NCBI GenBank assembly: GCA_011799875.1
Contig: CM022303.1
Location: forward strand, 297,860,362 to 297,924,361
Direction of reading: 5' to 3'
Source of the DNA: Thinopyrum elongatum
Taxonomy: Eukaryota; Streptophyta; Magnoliopsida; Poales; Poaceae
DNA: 64,000 nucleotides
The notes under the pieces are model-generated. The model made no database searches. It was not told the DNA's origin and worked only from the letters and a program-made list of their open reading frames with translations. This document shows positions 1 to 12,000 of the stretch, one piece after another. The translations under genes were made by a program, and so were the position numbers. Numbering within the stretch: the stretch's first letter is position 1; each line of letters opens with the position of its first letter.

Positions 1-915
1 ATCATAAGATTATTCATGCTAGAAACTTCCGTGTGCAGCCACAAGCTATTATGGGCTCTAGCATAGTTGAGTATGTTACATGACCTCTTTCAGTGGTAGG
101 CTAGCAGATGTAGGGGAAAGTAGGTGTAACTGTCTACCCAGAGTAAAGAGTAAATGTTTCTGAAAGACTGTGTCTCGGTCATCCGTTTCTCAAACACCAT
201 GTAGTGCGAGAAATCCAACGGAGGAGATCGAGTCTTGTGGGGAAAAGTGCACAAACCTCTGCAGAGTGTACAAACTAATCATGATTAGCCGTGTCCCCGG
301 TTATGGACATCTTGAGTATCTGGTTCTTGGATCATCATATTGAATCCCATCACTCTAAATTAATTGTTGGGATTAATAATTACTTTTAATTGGGATTGAG
401 AAGGGGATTTACCTTCTCAATGTTCAACAACCACCATGATAGTTAAATAAAATAAATTCCTTTGTTGTAGGGAAAAATTGGCTTTTCGCAAAACAGTATA
501 ACCCTAGAGCTTTTCCACCAGCCAAATATGCATGTAGTATTAGCAATTATTCTGTTCATTGCTCTACTGTGTTATATTGCCAGCATATTCCATGTGCTGA
601 CCCGTTTCGGGCTGCAACGTATCATGTTGCAGACTTTTCAGACGAAGAGTAAGATGTGCTAGGTCGTTGTCGTGCACTCAGCTATGCCGTTGGAGTTGAT
701 GGACTCACCTTATCTTCCAAGCCTTCCGCTGTTATCTTATTTAGATGGCCTTAAGCCATATTTATTGTAATCAGTTCCCTTTTGAGACATTCGATGTAAT
801 AAGTGTGTGATTGCACTCTGTTATAAATCCTTCGAGTACTGTGTGTGTCAGCATTACCGATCCAGGGATGACACTTGAACACAGAGATTCGATCCATTCG
901 GGTCGGGTCGCTACA
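1..915 (+). repeat. LTR1 of Tekay-A, 3' part only
   Basis: The sequence is nearly identical to the last 915 bases of LTR2 (from about 7078) and LTR4, and ends in the same CGCTACA just before a primer-binding site. The upstream two thirds of this LTR are outside the window. No coding sequence is seen in it. Confidence 0.95.
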
Positions 916-919
916 GAGA

Positions 920-931
920 TGGTATCAGAGC
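920..931 (+). other. Primer-binding site, copy 1 (initiator tRNA-Met type)
   Basis: The sequence tggtatcagagc lies four bases after the LTR end. It matches the common plant retroelement site complementary to the 3' end of initiator tRNA-Met. It fixes the plus-strand orientation. Confidence 0.9.
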
Positions 932-1023
932 ACACGCTGACTGTAGGACACGACCACTAAGAAAAGCCATAGGTCACTCTTCTCTACTCATTTCTGACTT
1001 CTCTCCATCTTCTATTCTCTAGG

Positions 1024-1767
1024 ATGGCAGACTCAAGGAACAAGTTTACACAACCGGATGAAGACACACCTTTTGGACGACACTTGAAGGAAGTCACTAG
1101 GTACCTGAACATCGGAATACCAAGCTTCACCGGGACCTACACCGCCACTGTACCAGAAGAGGAGCGTTGGATGATTCGAGTTCAAATTCCAGGAAGGACA
1201 TTCACACCAGTTACGGAGCCCATAGAGTTTTCCTTTGATGCACCAACCTGGAGTCTAGGAAAGAGCATGGCAGCCCACATCGCCATGGGACGCATCGGCG
1301 AAGTGTATCACAAGGATCTTAAGGACACGATCTACCAGTTATGTGGGCGCCGAGATGAGCAATGGGAGATGATCAGCACCCGGAGGGACAGGTCCATTGC
1401 AGCTTTCATCCAGGAGTTAAACCAGCACATTCGTCGACAGGAGAACCAGATGTGTGCAAGCATGATAGATTTGAAGAAGGTGATGACCAGGAACATGGAG
1501 CTAGAAGAGGAACTCAAGTCTACACGCGATGGATACGAGGAGGAAATCGCAATACTAGTGGAGAAGAATGACGACCTGACAAGGAAGCTAGGAGTATTCA
1601 TGGGAGACCCCGTGCCCGGAGAAGAAGACGACGAACCTGAGGAAATTCGATCTGAAGACTACATCATCATCGACGACACCGACTCCGACCCCGACAGTAG
1701 TGATGATGATTATGAAGACGAAGCTGGAGCGGATATCATGGAGTCTTCCACCGATCAAAATTTCTAG
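1024..1767 (+). CDS. ORF0, copy 1: accessory protein upstream of gag
   Basis: This is an open 247-aa frame between the primer site and gag, in a different frame from gag-pol. The N-terminal ~100 residues look globular, with a segment WMIRVQIPGRTF near residues 49-60. Residues ~105-190 are rich in E, K, R, L and M with heptad-like spacing and probably form a coiled coil. Residues ~200-240 are strongly acidic (runs of D and E). No retroviral catalytic motif is present. Extra ORFs before gag are known in some grass chromoviruses; their function is not established. The ATG follows a pyrimidine-rich stretch ending CTCTAG, a good splice acceptor, so this start may be used on a spliced RNA. I cannot assign a biochemical role. 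Confidence 0.75.
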   Translation: MADSRNKFTQPDEDTPFGRHLKEVTRYLNIGIPSFTGTYTATVPEEERWMIRVQIPGRTFTPVTEPIEFSFDAPTWSLGKSMAAHIAMGRIGEVYHKDLKDTIYQLCGRRDEQWEMISTRRDRSIAAFIQELNQHIRRQENQMCASMIDLKKVMTRNMELEEELKSTRDGYEEEIAILVEKNDDLTRKLGVFMGDPVPGEEDDEPEEIRSEDYIIIDDTDSDPDSSDDDYEDEAGADIMESSTDQNF

Positions 1768-1968
1768 ATGACCACCATATTATCATTAGTATTTCTTCCC
1801 ATGTAAATAGTAATAGTCCGAGCACTTTTGTAACGGTAGTTAGATCGATTGTATGCTCTTGCTTGAATTGAGTGGTGTGTTATGAATGTGTTTGTCTCAT
1901 GTGCATATGGGTAGTGCCTTCTCACTAGACCTTACTCTATTCTAATCTCTTCCCTCTAAACCCATCAG

Positions 1969-4900
1969 ATGCCATTGATCATTGGAAGTCATGTTTTCCC
2001 CTCAGACCTGATAGCTTTGAAGTCACAAGGATTGGATGTGATACTAGGCATGGATTGGCTATCGATGTATGGAGGAAGCATCGATTGTGCGAGTAAGTCG
2101 ATTTCGCTTACCACCCCGGAGGGAAAAAGGATCAAGTATGTATCTAGGCATGTGCCTAGAAGGAGCCAAGTAAATTCTCTCACGGGAGTTGTTCAGGAGG
2201 AGGTGCCTATTGTGAAAGATTACCCGGATGTATTTCCAGAGGAGTTACCAGGCATGCCGCCGGATCGAGACATTGAATTCTTGATAGAGTTGTTGCCAGG
2301 CACCGGACCAATATCAAAGAGACCATACCGGATGCCCGCAAATGATCTGGAGGAGATTAAGAAGCAGATCAAGGAATTATTGGAGAAAGGTTACATTCAA
2401 CGAAGTTCATCACCGTGGGGAGCCCCAGTGCTCTTAGTTGAGAAGAAGGATGGATCCTTGAGAATGGTTGTTGATTATCGCGCATTGAATGAAGTGACGA
2501 TTAAGAACAAGTACCCACTGCCAATGATTAATGATTTGTTTGATCAGTTGCAAGGAGCTAAAGTGTTCTCCAAGATCGATCTGAGATCAGGGTATCACCA
2601 GCTGAAGATCCGAGAACAGGATATACCTAAGACAGCCTTCACCACCCGGTATGGGCTATATGAGTACACAGTTATGTCATTTGGATTGACTAATGCCCCT
2701 GCCTATTTCATGAGTATGATGAACAAGGTGTTCATGGAGTTCTTGGATAAGTTTGTCGTGGTGTTCATTGATGATATCTTGGTATACTCAAAGAATGAAG
2801 AGGAGCACAAGGAGCATCTGCGTTTAGTTCTCGAGAAGCTCAGGGAACATCAGTTGTATGCCAAGTTCAGCAAATGTGAGTTTTGGTTGAAGGAAGTTGG
2901 ATTTCTTGGAAATGTTATATCGGGCGAAGGTATAGCAGTAGACCCCACTAAGGTTCAGTCTGTCACTGAGTGGTTGGCACCCACCTCAGTAGGGGAGATC
3001 CGCAGTTTTCTTGGACTTGCAGGATATTATCGGAGATTTATCGAGAATTTTTCTAAGATTGCGAAGCCTATGACGGAGTTACTGAAGAAGGACACTAAGT
3101 TCAAATGGACAGATGAATGTGAGGCAAGTTTTCAGGAACTGAAGAAACGTTTGGTTACAGCCCCAGTTCTGATTCTGCCAGATATACGCAAGGATTTCCA
3201 AGTGTATTGCGACGCTTCTCGCTTAGGACTGGGAGGAGTACTTATGCAGGAAGGAAGAGTTGTTTCATATGCCTCACGTCAGCTTCGGCCACATGAGTTG
3301 AATTATGCCACGCATGACTTGGAGTTAGCAGCTGTAGTTCATGCACTTAAGACTTGGAGACATTTTCTTATTGGGAACCGTTGTGATGTGTACACGGATC
3401 ACAAGAGCTTGAAGTATATTTTCACTCAGAAGGAGCTGAACCTCAGGCAGAGGAGATGGTTGGAACTTATAAAGGATTATGATATGAAGTTGCATTATCA
3501 TCCAGGAAAAGCCAATGTCGTAACAGACGCTTTGAGCCGGAAGAGTTATGTCAATACCCTCAAAAGCGGAGGTTTACCAAAGGGGTTATCCGAAGATCTC
3601 CGGGAGTTTCGTTTGGGGATAGTCCCTAGAGGTTTTGTCGCAGTTATGGAAGTTCAGTCAACATTATTGGGAAGGATTCGAGAAGCTCAGAAAGAGGACA
3701 AAGAAATTGCCGAGATAAAGGATAGAATGCGCAAAGGAAAAGCCAAAGGTTTTCGTGAAGATGAGCGCGACACCTTATGGTTTGAGGACTGTGTGTATGT
3801 ACCCAATAATGCCGAGATCAGGAAGTTGATACTACAGGAGGCTCATGACTCGCCATACTCGATACACCCCGGAAACACCAAGATGTATTTGGACTTAAAA
3901 GAGCGTTTCTGGTGGACGGGTATGAAGAGGGATATTGCTGAGTATGTAGCCGTATGTGATGTATGTCAGAGAGTGAAGGCAGAGCATCAGAAGCCCGCAG
4001 GATTGCTACAGCCTATGCCAATACCCGAATCGAAGTGGGATAAACTTGGCATGGATTTCATCACCGGATTACCCAGGACCCGATCAGGATATGATTCTAT
4101 CTGGGTAGTAGTGGATCGTTTGACCAAAGTAGCTCACTTTATTCCAGTGAAAACCACATATACGAGTGCGAAGTTGGCCAAGATATATATGACCAGGATC
4201 GTATGTCTGCACGGAGTTCCGAGGACCATCGTATCAGATAGAGGAACCCAGTTTACTTCAAAGTTTTGGCGCCAACTACACCAGACATTGGGAACCAGGC
4301 TAGAGTTTAGTACAGCTTTTCATCCGCAGACAGATGGACAGACCGAGAGAGTCAATCAGATTCTGGAGGACATGTTAAGAGCTTGTGCGCTAGATTATGG
4401 ATCTAGTTGGGATGACAATTTGCCCTACGCGGAGTTCTCATACAACAACAGCTACCAAGCCAGTTTGAAGATGGCACCTTTCGAGGCTTTGTATGGAAGG
4501 AGGTGCAGAACACCGTTGATGTGGGATGAAGTTGGAGACCGTCAGTTGTTTGGACCAGATTTGATTAAGGAATCCGAAGAGAAGGTTAAGCTGATTCGAG
4601 ATAGACTGAAACTAGCCCAGTCCAGACAGAAGAGTTATGCCGATCCAAAACGCAAGGAGGTAACCTATGAAGTCGGAGACAGAGCATATCTACGAGTATC
4701 ACCCTTACGAGGAGTGAAACGTTTTGGAGTTAAAGGAAAGTTAGCCCCGAGGTTTGTAGGACCATACCGAGTATTGGGACGTATGGGTGAAGTTGCCTAC
4801 AAGTTGGAATTGCCCGAAGGACTGTCAGGAGTTCATGATGTGTTTCACGTTTCCCAGTTGAAGAAGTGCCATGCGGAGATGGCTGATATTTCTCTAAGAG

Positions 4901-5139
4901 ATACAGTGCCCCTAGAAGCAATTCAATTGGATAGTGATCTAACCTACGAGGAGAAACCCGTCAAGATTCTCGAGTTTGCCAGCCGAGTTACACGCAACAA
5001 AGTTATCAAGTTTTGCAAAGTTCAGTGGAGTCACCATACCGAAGATGAAGCCACCTGGGAGCGCGAAGAAGACCTCTGGAAGGACCACCCACACCTATTT
5101 TCTAGCCAACCCGAATCTCGAGGGCGAGATTCATCTTAA
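1969..5139 (+). pseudogene. pol, copy 1, with gag and the protease active site deleted
   Basis: This 1056-codon open frame equals residues 410-1465 of the copy 2 polyprotein. A 1227-base deletion relative to copy 2 removes all of Gag, the CCHC knuckle and the protease DTGAS motif. It joins the gag start region directly to a downstream in-frame ATG. Reverse transcriptase (FIDD), the RNase H D-E-D triad, the integrase DD35E core and the chromodomain-like tail remain. Substitutions at otherwise conserved places include H to N in the FLGHVIS motif and W to S just before integrase KWDKLGMD. Without Gag and protease the unit cannot be autonomous. The frame is still open, so a truncated Pol could in principle be translated from the retained ATG. 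Confidence 0.9.
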
Positions 5140-5151
5140 GGGGGGTAGGTT
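5139..5151 (+). other. Polypurine tract of copy 1
   Basis: The sequence aaggggggtaggt starts within the pol stop codon and lies immediately before LTR2. This is the expected position for plus-strand DNA priming. The same tract precedes LTR3 (about 13441-13453) and LTR4 (about 21718-21730). Confidence 0.8.
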
Positions 5152-5799
5152 TGTAACATCCCAAATTTTCAATTTGGAATGTTATGCATAGGTCATCCAT
5201 GCATATCATATTTTATTGCATTTCATTTTGCGATCCTCGAAATCCTGAGCAACTCAAGGACCACGGAGAGAGTTGGGGATTTCACCGTTTTCATATTTGA
5301 ATTTTCTCAAATATTGAAACAGGGATCAATTTGGTTTAACTATTTTTCTCTCCGAAAATATTTCATATTAAAAATATATGAGAGGAGATAATATGACTTC
5401 TCCAAAATAAATGGAATATTGGAGGAAAAATATTAAAATCAAATAAATATTTTATTTGGATTTTTATTGCAATTTTATTTGGATTTAGAAAAAATATGCA
5501 CTTTTCAAAATTGCATTAGAGTCCCAAATAAATGTTTACCTTGTCCGGGAGATTTTTAGAGGACGGGGAAAATTTATTTCGGGAATTTTGGAGTCCGTTT
5601 AGTATTTCTTTTATTTGTTTTTCTGCGCGGAATTATTTTTTTAAAAAAAAAATAAAAATCCGCCGGACCGAACTGGGCCGAAGCCCAGCCGGCCCAGCAG
5701 GCCGCCGCCGCCTTTCCTCCCCGTAGCCGAGCCGGACTCCGCCGGAGTCCGGGACGCCGCCGCCTCGTCGCCCCCTCGCCCAAGCCGCCCCGGCCCCCC

Positions 5800-5806
5800 T
5801 TTAAAT
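5800..5806 (+). promoter_or_regulatory. Possible TATA box of LTR2
   Basis: TTTAAAT stands alone in the GC-rich tract. It lies at roughly the same LTR position (offset ~650) as the clearer TATATAAA of the related Tekay-B LTR (offset 720). Equivalents are at 14112-14118 and 22379-22385. Use as a promoter is inferred. Confidence 0.45.
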
Positions 5807-6683
5807 GCCGCCCGCCCCGCCGCCTCGACCCACCCCGCCGCCGCAGCCCACCGCCGCCGCCGCAGCAAGCAGCAGCAGCCGCCGCCGCGTCCGCCGCTCG
5901 CCGCCGCCGCTGCAGCGCCGCCGCCGCACTCCACCTCGCCGCGCCGCTGCACCGCACGCGCCCCGCCCCGTCGCCGTCGCCTGCCGCACCCCGCAGCCGC
6001 TGCGGCCTCGCCTCGCCTCGCCGGAGCCGCCGCTCGCCGGATCCGACGCCCGGATTTTTCCGGTTAACCGTTCGGTTTTTTTTGGTAAACCCTAGATCTA
6101 GATTCGGTTTTTTTTTAATTCCGGTTTATTCTTTTTTAGATCGGTTTTCCGTCGGTTTAGTTATTTAGCGGACGTTCGTCCGTACGTTTGTTTTAACGAA
6201 CGGTTTTCACCGTTTAACCGCAGACAGCGAACGTTCGTTCGTTAGCCTGTTCGTTAGTTTTTCTTTTTCTCGGATTTTCCGCGGTTATTTTCGATCGCGA
6301 TTTCTGATCCGATTTTCGTTTTAGTATAACTTTTCGCTCGTTTGTCGGAATCAGGCGATTCAAGCGCCTAGATCTTCGTCTCGAGCCCTCTTTCTGTTTA
6401 ACCAACTTAAACAAGTTTTTGCTACTGTAAAATTTGACTTTAGTCCAGATTAGTAATCGAAGCTTGTTTCTTTCGCAGTTTGAGTTTCGTTGCTCCGTTT
6501 GATTCGATTCTTTTTGCAAACCGGAGTTCTTCAGTTGACCTTTCTGGTTAGGTCTTCTCATTTGGGTTTTACCCGTGCATCTTCACTTGATTGCTTATGT
6601 ATGCTATTGTTTGTTTGCGATAGAATTCCCGGAGTGCGAAGCGTGCTACTACGAGTCCCTAGGATTTGCAGATCGTCAGCAAG

Positions 6684-6685
6684 GC
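6684..6685 (+). promoter_or_regulatory. Candidate GC-type splice donor in LTR2
   Basis: The context CAGCAAG|GCAAGT matches the strict consensus of plant GC-AG introns (AG|GCAAGT). The same site is found at 14950, 23260, 24743 and 31837, so it is conserved between Tekay-A and Tekay-B. Paired acceptors would lie just before the ORF0 or gag start codons. RNA evidence is lacking. Confidence 0.45.
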
Positions 6686-7996
6686 AAGTAACACATTGAT
6701 CATACTTCTTCGTTACCCAGTTTTTATGCATTAGTTTCGACCCTCAAATATTGCATGATTAGGATGTGATTAACTTGTGGGTACTGGGAAGTAGATGATG
6801 AGGTAGAACCTATTGCCCTTTTAATAACAAACCCTTGGGAGTTACTTCTACGCTATGCTTATGTTGCCATGCTATGCTCGTAGACGTGGATTGGGTTTTG
6901 AGTGTATCCATGACAGATGTGAGATTTTTAATTAATGGTCAACTTAAGGTGGCAACTTTAATACACATCTGGGTGGATTGCTTGTTTGGGCACCTGGGGA
7001 TATACCAGTGTTGTCCTAGGAGATCCCGGGGATATACCGTGTGATCCTCCTACGGTCCGCCACCCAGGCTCAAAGGGATCATAAGATTATTCATGCTAGA
7101 AACTTCCGTGTGCAGCCACAAGCTATTATGGGCTCTAGCATAGTTGAGTATGTTACATGACCTCTTTCAGTGGTACGCTAGCAGATGTAGGGGAAAGTAG
7201 GTGTAACTGTCTACCCAGAGTAAAGAGTAAATGTTTCTGAAAGACTGTGTCTCGGTCATCCGTTTCTCAAACACCATGTAGTGCGAGAAATCCAACGGAG
7301 GAGATCGAGTCTTGTGGGGAAAAGTGCACAAACCTCTGCAGAGTGTACAAACTAATCATGATTAGCCGTGTCCCCGGTTATGGACATCTTGAGTATCTGG
7401 TTCTTGGATCATCATATTGAATCCCATCACTCTAAATTAATTGTTGGGATTAATAATTACTTTTAATTGGGATTGAGAAGGGGATTTACCTTCTCAATGT
7501 TCAACAACCACCATGATAGTTAAATAAAATAAATTCCTTTGTTGTAGGGAAAAATTGGCTTTTCGCAAAACAGTATAACCCTAGAGCTTTTCCACCAGCC
7601 AAATATGCATGTAGTATTAGCAATTATTCTGTTCATTGCTCTACTGTGTTATATTGCCAGCATATTCCATGTGCTGACCCGTTTCGGGCTGCAACGTATC
7701 ATGTTGCAGACTTTTCAGACGAAGAGTAAGATGTGCTAGGTCGTTGTCGTGCACTCAGCTATGCCGTTGGAGTTGATGGACTCACCTTATCTTCCAAGCC
7801 TTCCGCTGTTATCTTATTTAGATGGCCTTAAGCCATATTTATTGTAATCAGTTCCCTTTTGAGACATTCGATGTAATAAGTGTGTGATTGCACTCTGTTA
7901 TAAATCCTTCGAGTACTGTGTGTGTCAGCATTACCGATCCAGGGATGACACTTGAACACAGAGATTCGATCCATTCGGGTCGGGTCGCTACAGAGA

Positions 7997-8008
7997 TGGT
8001 ATCAGAGC
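7997..8008 (+). other. Primer-binding site, copy 2
   Basis: tggtatcagagc, four bases after the end of LTR2, as in copy 1. Confidence 0.9.
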
Positions 8009-8100
8009 ACACGCTGACTGTAGGACACGACCACTAAGAAAAGCCATAGGTCACTCTTCTCTACTCATTTCTGACTTCTCTCCATCTTCTATTCTCTAGG

Positions 8101-8844
8101 ATGGCAGACTCAAGGAACAAGTTTACACAACCGGATGAAGACACACCTTTTGGACGACACTTGAAGGAAGTCACTAGGTACCTGAACATCGGAACACCAA
8201 GCTTCACCGGGACCTACACCGCCACTGTACCAGAAGAGGAGCGTTGGATGATTCGAGTTCAAATTCCAGGAAGGACATTCACGCCAGTTACGGAGCCCAT
8301 AGAGTTTTCCTTTGATGCACCAACCTGGAGTCTAGGAAAGAGCATGGCAGCCCACATCGCCATGGGACGCATCGGCGAGGTGTATCACAAGGATCTTAAG
8401 GACACAATCTACCAGTTATGTGGGCGCCGAGATGAGCAATGGGAGATGATCAGCACCCGGAGGGACAGGTCCATTGCAGCTTTCATCCAGGAGTTAAACC
8501 AGCACATTCGTCGACAGGAGAACCAGATGTGTGCAAGCATGATAGATTTGAAGAAGGTGATGACCAGGAACATGGAGCTAGAAGAGGAACTCAAGTCTAC
8601 ACGCGATGGGTACGAGGAGGAAATCGCAATACTAGTGGAAAAGAATGACGACCTGACAAGGAAGCTAGGAGTATTCATGGGAGACCCCGCGCCCGGAGAA
8701 GAAGACGACGAACCTGAGGAAATTCGATATGAAGACTACATCATCATCGACGACACCGACTCCGACCCCGACAGTAGTGATGATGATTATGAAGACGAAG
8801 CTGGAGCGGATATCATGGAGTCTTCCACCGATCAAAATTTCTAG
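8101..8844 (+). CDS. ORF0, copy 2
   Basis: This is an open 247-aa frame differing from copy 1 at only a few residues, for example T for I near residue 32, A for V in the MGDPVPG segment and Y for S in the acidic tail. It has the same three parts: a globular N-terminus, a likely coiled coil and an acidic C-terminus. It is followed by a ~200-base gap and then gag in another frame. The gap holds a pyrimidine-rich stretch ending CATCAG directly at the gag ATG. Function unknown. Confidence 0.78.
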   Translation: MADSRNKFTQPDEDTPFGRHLKEVTRYLNIGTPSFTGTYTATVPEEERWMIRVQIPGRTFTPVTEPIEFSFDAPTWSLGKSMAAHIAMGRIGEVYHKDLKDTIYQLCGRRDEQWEMISTRRDRSIAAFIQELNQHIRRQENQMCASMIDLKKVMTRNMELEEELKSTRDGYEEEIAILVEKNDDLTRKLGVFMGDPAPGEEDDEPEEIRYEDYIIIDDTDSDPDSSDDDYEDEAGADIMESSTDQNF

Positions 8845-9044
8845 ATGACCACCATATTATCATTAGTATTTTCCCCATGTAAATAGTAATAGTCCGAGCA
8901 CTTTTGTAACGGTAGTTAGATCGATTGTATGCTCTTGCTTGAATTGAGTGGTGTGTTATGAATGTGTTTGTCTCATGTGCATATGGGTAGTGCTTTCTCA
9001 CTAGACCTTACTCTATTCTAATCTCTTCCCTCTAAACCCATCAG

Positions 9045-12000
9045 ATGCCTCCGAGACGCGACACCGGATTTGTTTTCCCACCGGAGCTCACTCAGTTGAT
9101 TCAACAGCAGAATACCCTGATGCAGCTACTAGTTCAGAACCAAGGCAACAACAACAACCCACCGCCACCACCACCAGTTGACAACTTAGCCCGTTTTCTG
9201 AGGTTGCAGCCACCGGTGTTTTCCAGTAGCACCGAGCCAATAGTTGCGGATGACTGGCTGCGCAGGATTGGAAGAGAGTTGACCACCGCAGGATGCACAG
9301 ACGCTGAGAAGGTGCGTTTTGCCGCACATCAATTGGATGGACCCGCAGCCTCATGGTGGGAGAATTACACAGCCACATTCCCTATAGCCAATGTCACTTG
9401 GGATCAGTTTCAGCAAGCTTTCCGCACGGCACATGTCTCAGCAGGAGCTATGAGCATGAAGAAGCGTGAGTTTCGCAACTTACGCCAGGGAAACCGTACC
9501 GTGGGGCAGTACGTGGATGAGTTCAGTAAATTAGCTCGCTATGCCCCGGATGATGTGGCCACTGATGCCGCGAAGCAGGAGAAGTTTATGGAAGGGTTGA
9601 ATGATGAGCTGAGTATGCAGTTGATGGTGGCAACATTCAACAACTACCAGGAGTTGGTAGTCAAAGCTCTTATGATTGAAGGGAAGCAGCAGCAGATTGA
9701 TAGCCGCAAGAGGAAGTATGGACAAGGGAAGTTCAACTCAGGAGCTCAGCAGAAGCCCCGTTTTACCCCGAACTCGGGAGGTTATACACATAACCATGGA
9801 GGCCATTCTCACAATGGAGGAAGTTCACACAACCATAATGGCCACAAGAATGGAAATGGACATGGAGCAGACAGCAATCAGAACCGCTCTAACCCAGCCA
9901 CACCCGCCAAGAAGGATCAAAGCCACATTACCTGTTTCAAGTGCGGGAAGACTGGACATTATGCCAACGAATGTCCAGAATTGAAGAACGGCAATGGTAA
10001 TGGAAGCGCTGGGAAGAAGCCCAATCCATTCAACCGAGGACAAGTGAACCACGTGAACGTGGAGGAGGTTGAGGAGCAGCCTGATGCAGTTATCGGTAAG
10101 TTTTTGGTTAAGTCTTTTATTGCAATTGTTCTTTTCGATACTGGTGCATCGCATTCATACATATCAAGGGGATTCGTGGATAAGTATAAGTTGCCCACTA
10201 AGGTACTTAGGACACCCATGTTAGTAAGATCACCCGGTGCGGAGTATATGGCAAGACAAGGATGTTTTCAGATGCCATTGATCATTGGAAGTCATGTTTT
10301 CCCCTCAGACCTGATAGTTTTGAAGTCACAAGGATTGGATGTGATACTAGGCATGGATTGGCTATCGATGTATGGAGGAAGCATCGATTGTGCGAGTAAG
10401 TCGATTTCGCTTACCACCCCGGAGGGAAAAAGGATCAAGTATGTATCTAGGCATGTGCCTAGAAGGAGCCAAGTAAATTCTCTCACGGGGGTTGTTCAGG
10501 AGGAGGTGCCTATTGTGAAAGATTACCCGGATGTATTTCCAGAGGAGTTACCAGGCATGCCGCCGGATCGAGACATTGAATTCTTGATAGAGTTGTTGCC
10601 AGGCACCGGACCAATATCAAAGAGACCATACCGGATGCCCGCAAATGATCTGGAGGAGATTAAGAAGCAGATCAAGGAATTATTGGAGAAAGGTTACATT
10701 CGACGAAGTTCATCACCGTGGGGAGCCCCAGTGCTCTTAGTTGAGAAGAAGGATGGATCCTTGAGAATGGTTGTTGATTATCGCGCATTGAATGAAGTGA
10801 CGATTAAGAACAAGTACCCACTGCCAATGATTAATGATTTGTTTGATCAGTTGCAAGGAGCTAAAGTGTTCTCCAAGATCGATCTGAGATCAGGGTATCA
10901 CCAGCTGAAGATCCGAGAACAGGATATACCTAAGACAGCCTTCACCACCCGGTATTGGCTATATGAGTACACAGTTATGTCATTTGGATTGACTAATGCC
11001 CCTGCCTATTTCATGAGTATGATGAACAAGGTGTTCATGGAGTTCTTGGATAAGTTTGTCGTGGTGTTCATTGATGATATCTTGGTATACTCAAAGAATG
11101 AAGAGGAGCACAAGGAGCATCTGCGTTTAGTTCTCGAGAAGCTCAGGGAACATCAGTTGTATGCCAAGTTCAGCAAATGTGAGTTTTGGTTGAAGGAAGT
11201 TGGATTTCTTGGACATGTTATATCGGGCGAAGGTATAGCAGTAGACCCCACTAAGGTTCAGTCTGTCACTGAGTGGTTGGCACCCACCTCAGTAGGGGAG
11301 ATCCGCAGTTTTCTTGGACTTGCAGGATATTATCGGAGATTTATCGAGAATTTTTCTAAGATTGCGAAGCCTATGACGGAGTTACTGAAGAAGGACACTA
11401 AGTTCAAATGGACAGATGAATGTGAGGCAAGTTTTCAGGAACTGAAGAAACGTTTGGTTACAGCCCCAGTTCTGATTCTGCCAGATATACGCAAGGATTT
11501 TCAAGTGTATTGCGACGCTTCTCGCTTAGGACTGGGAGGAGTACTTATGCAGGAAGGAAGAGTTGTTTCATATGCCTCACGTCAGCTTCGGCCGCATGAG
11601 TTGAATTATGCCACGCATGACTTGGAGTTAGCAGCTGTAGTTCATGCACTTAAGACTTGGAGACATTTTCTTATTGGGAATCGTTGTGATGTGTACACGG
11701 ATCACAAGAGCTTGAAGTATATTTTCACTCAGAAGGAGCTGAGCCTCAGGCAGAGGAGATGGTTGGAACTTATAAAGGATTATGATATGAAGTTGCATTA
11801 TCATCCAGGAAAAGCCAATGTCGTAGCAGACGCTTTGAGCCGGAAGAGTTATGTCAATACCCTCAAAAGCGGAGGTTTACCAAAGGGGTTATCCGAAGAT
11901 CTCAGGGAGTTTCGTTTGGGGATAGTCCCTAGAGGTTTTGTCGCAGTTATGGAAGTTCAGTCAACATTATTGGGAAGGATTCGAGAAGCTCAGAAAGAGG

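Larger units (their letters stand above)
5152..7992 (+). repeat. LTR2 of Tekay-A, complete (2841 bp)
   Basis: It begins TGTAACATCC and ends CGCTACA, with a polypurine tract on its left and a primer site on its right. Parts in order: a terminal hairpin (5154-5184), an A/T-rich stretch, a very GC-rich tract (about 5655-6060), a T-rich region with ACGTTCG-type short inverted repeats (about 6160-6250), then ordinary sequence. The small ORFs that can be read in the GC-rich tract are CCG-repeat artefacts. No gene is supported in this interval. Confidence 0.93.

Noticed and set aside
5574..5989. Several overlapping frames of 60-130 codons on both strands in the GC-rich LTR tract
   Set aside because: They are A/P/R/G repeats from CCG-rich DNA, change with every indel between LTR copies and have no homology; the same applies at 13877-14383 and 22195-22641.
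9088..10219. Antisense frames opposite gag
   Set aside because: They lie entirely inside the gag-pol frame, show no motif, and arise from its codon bias.
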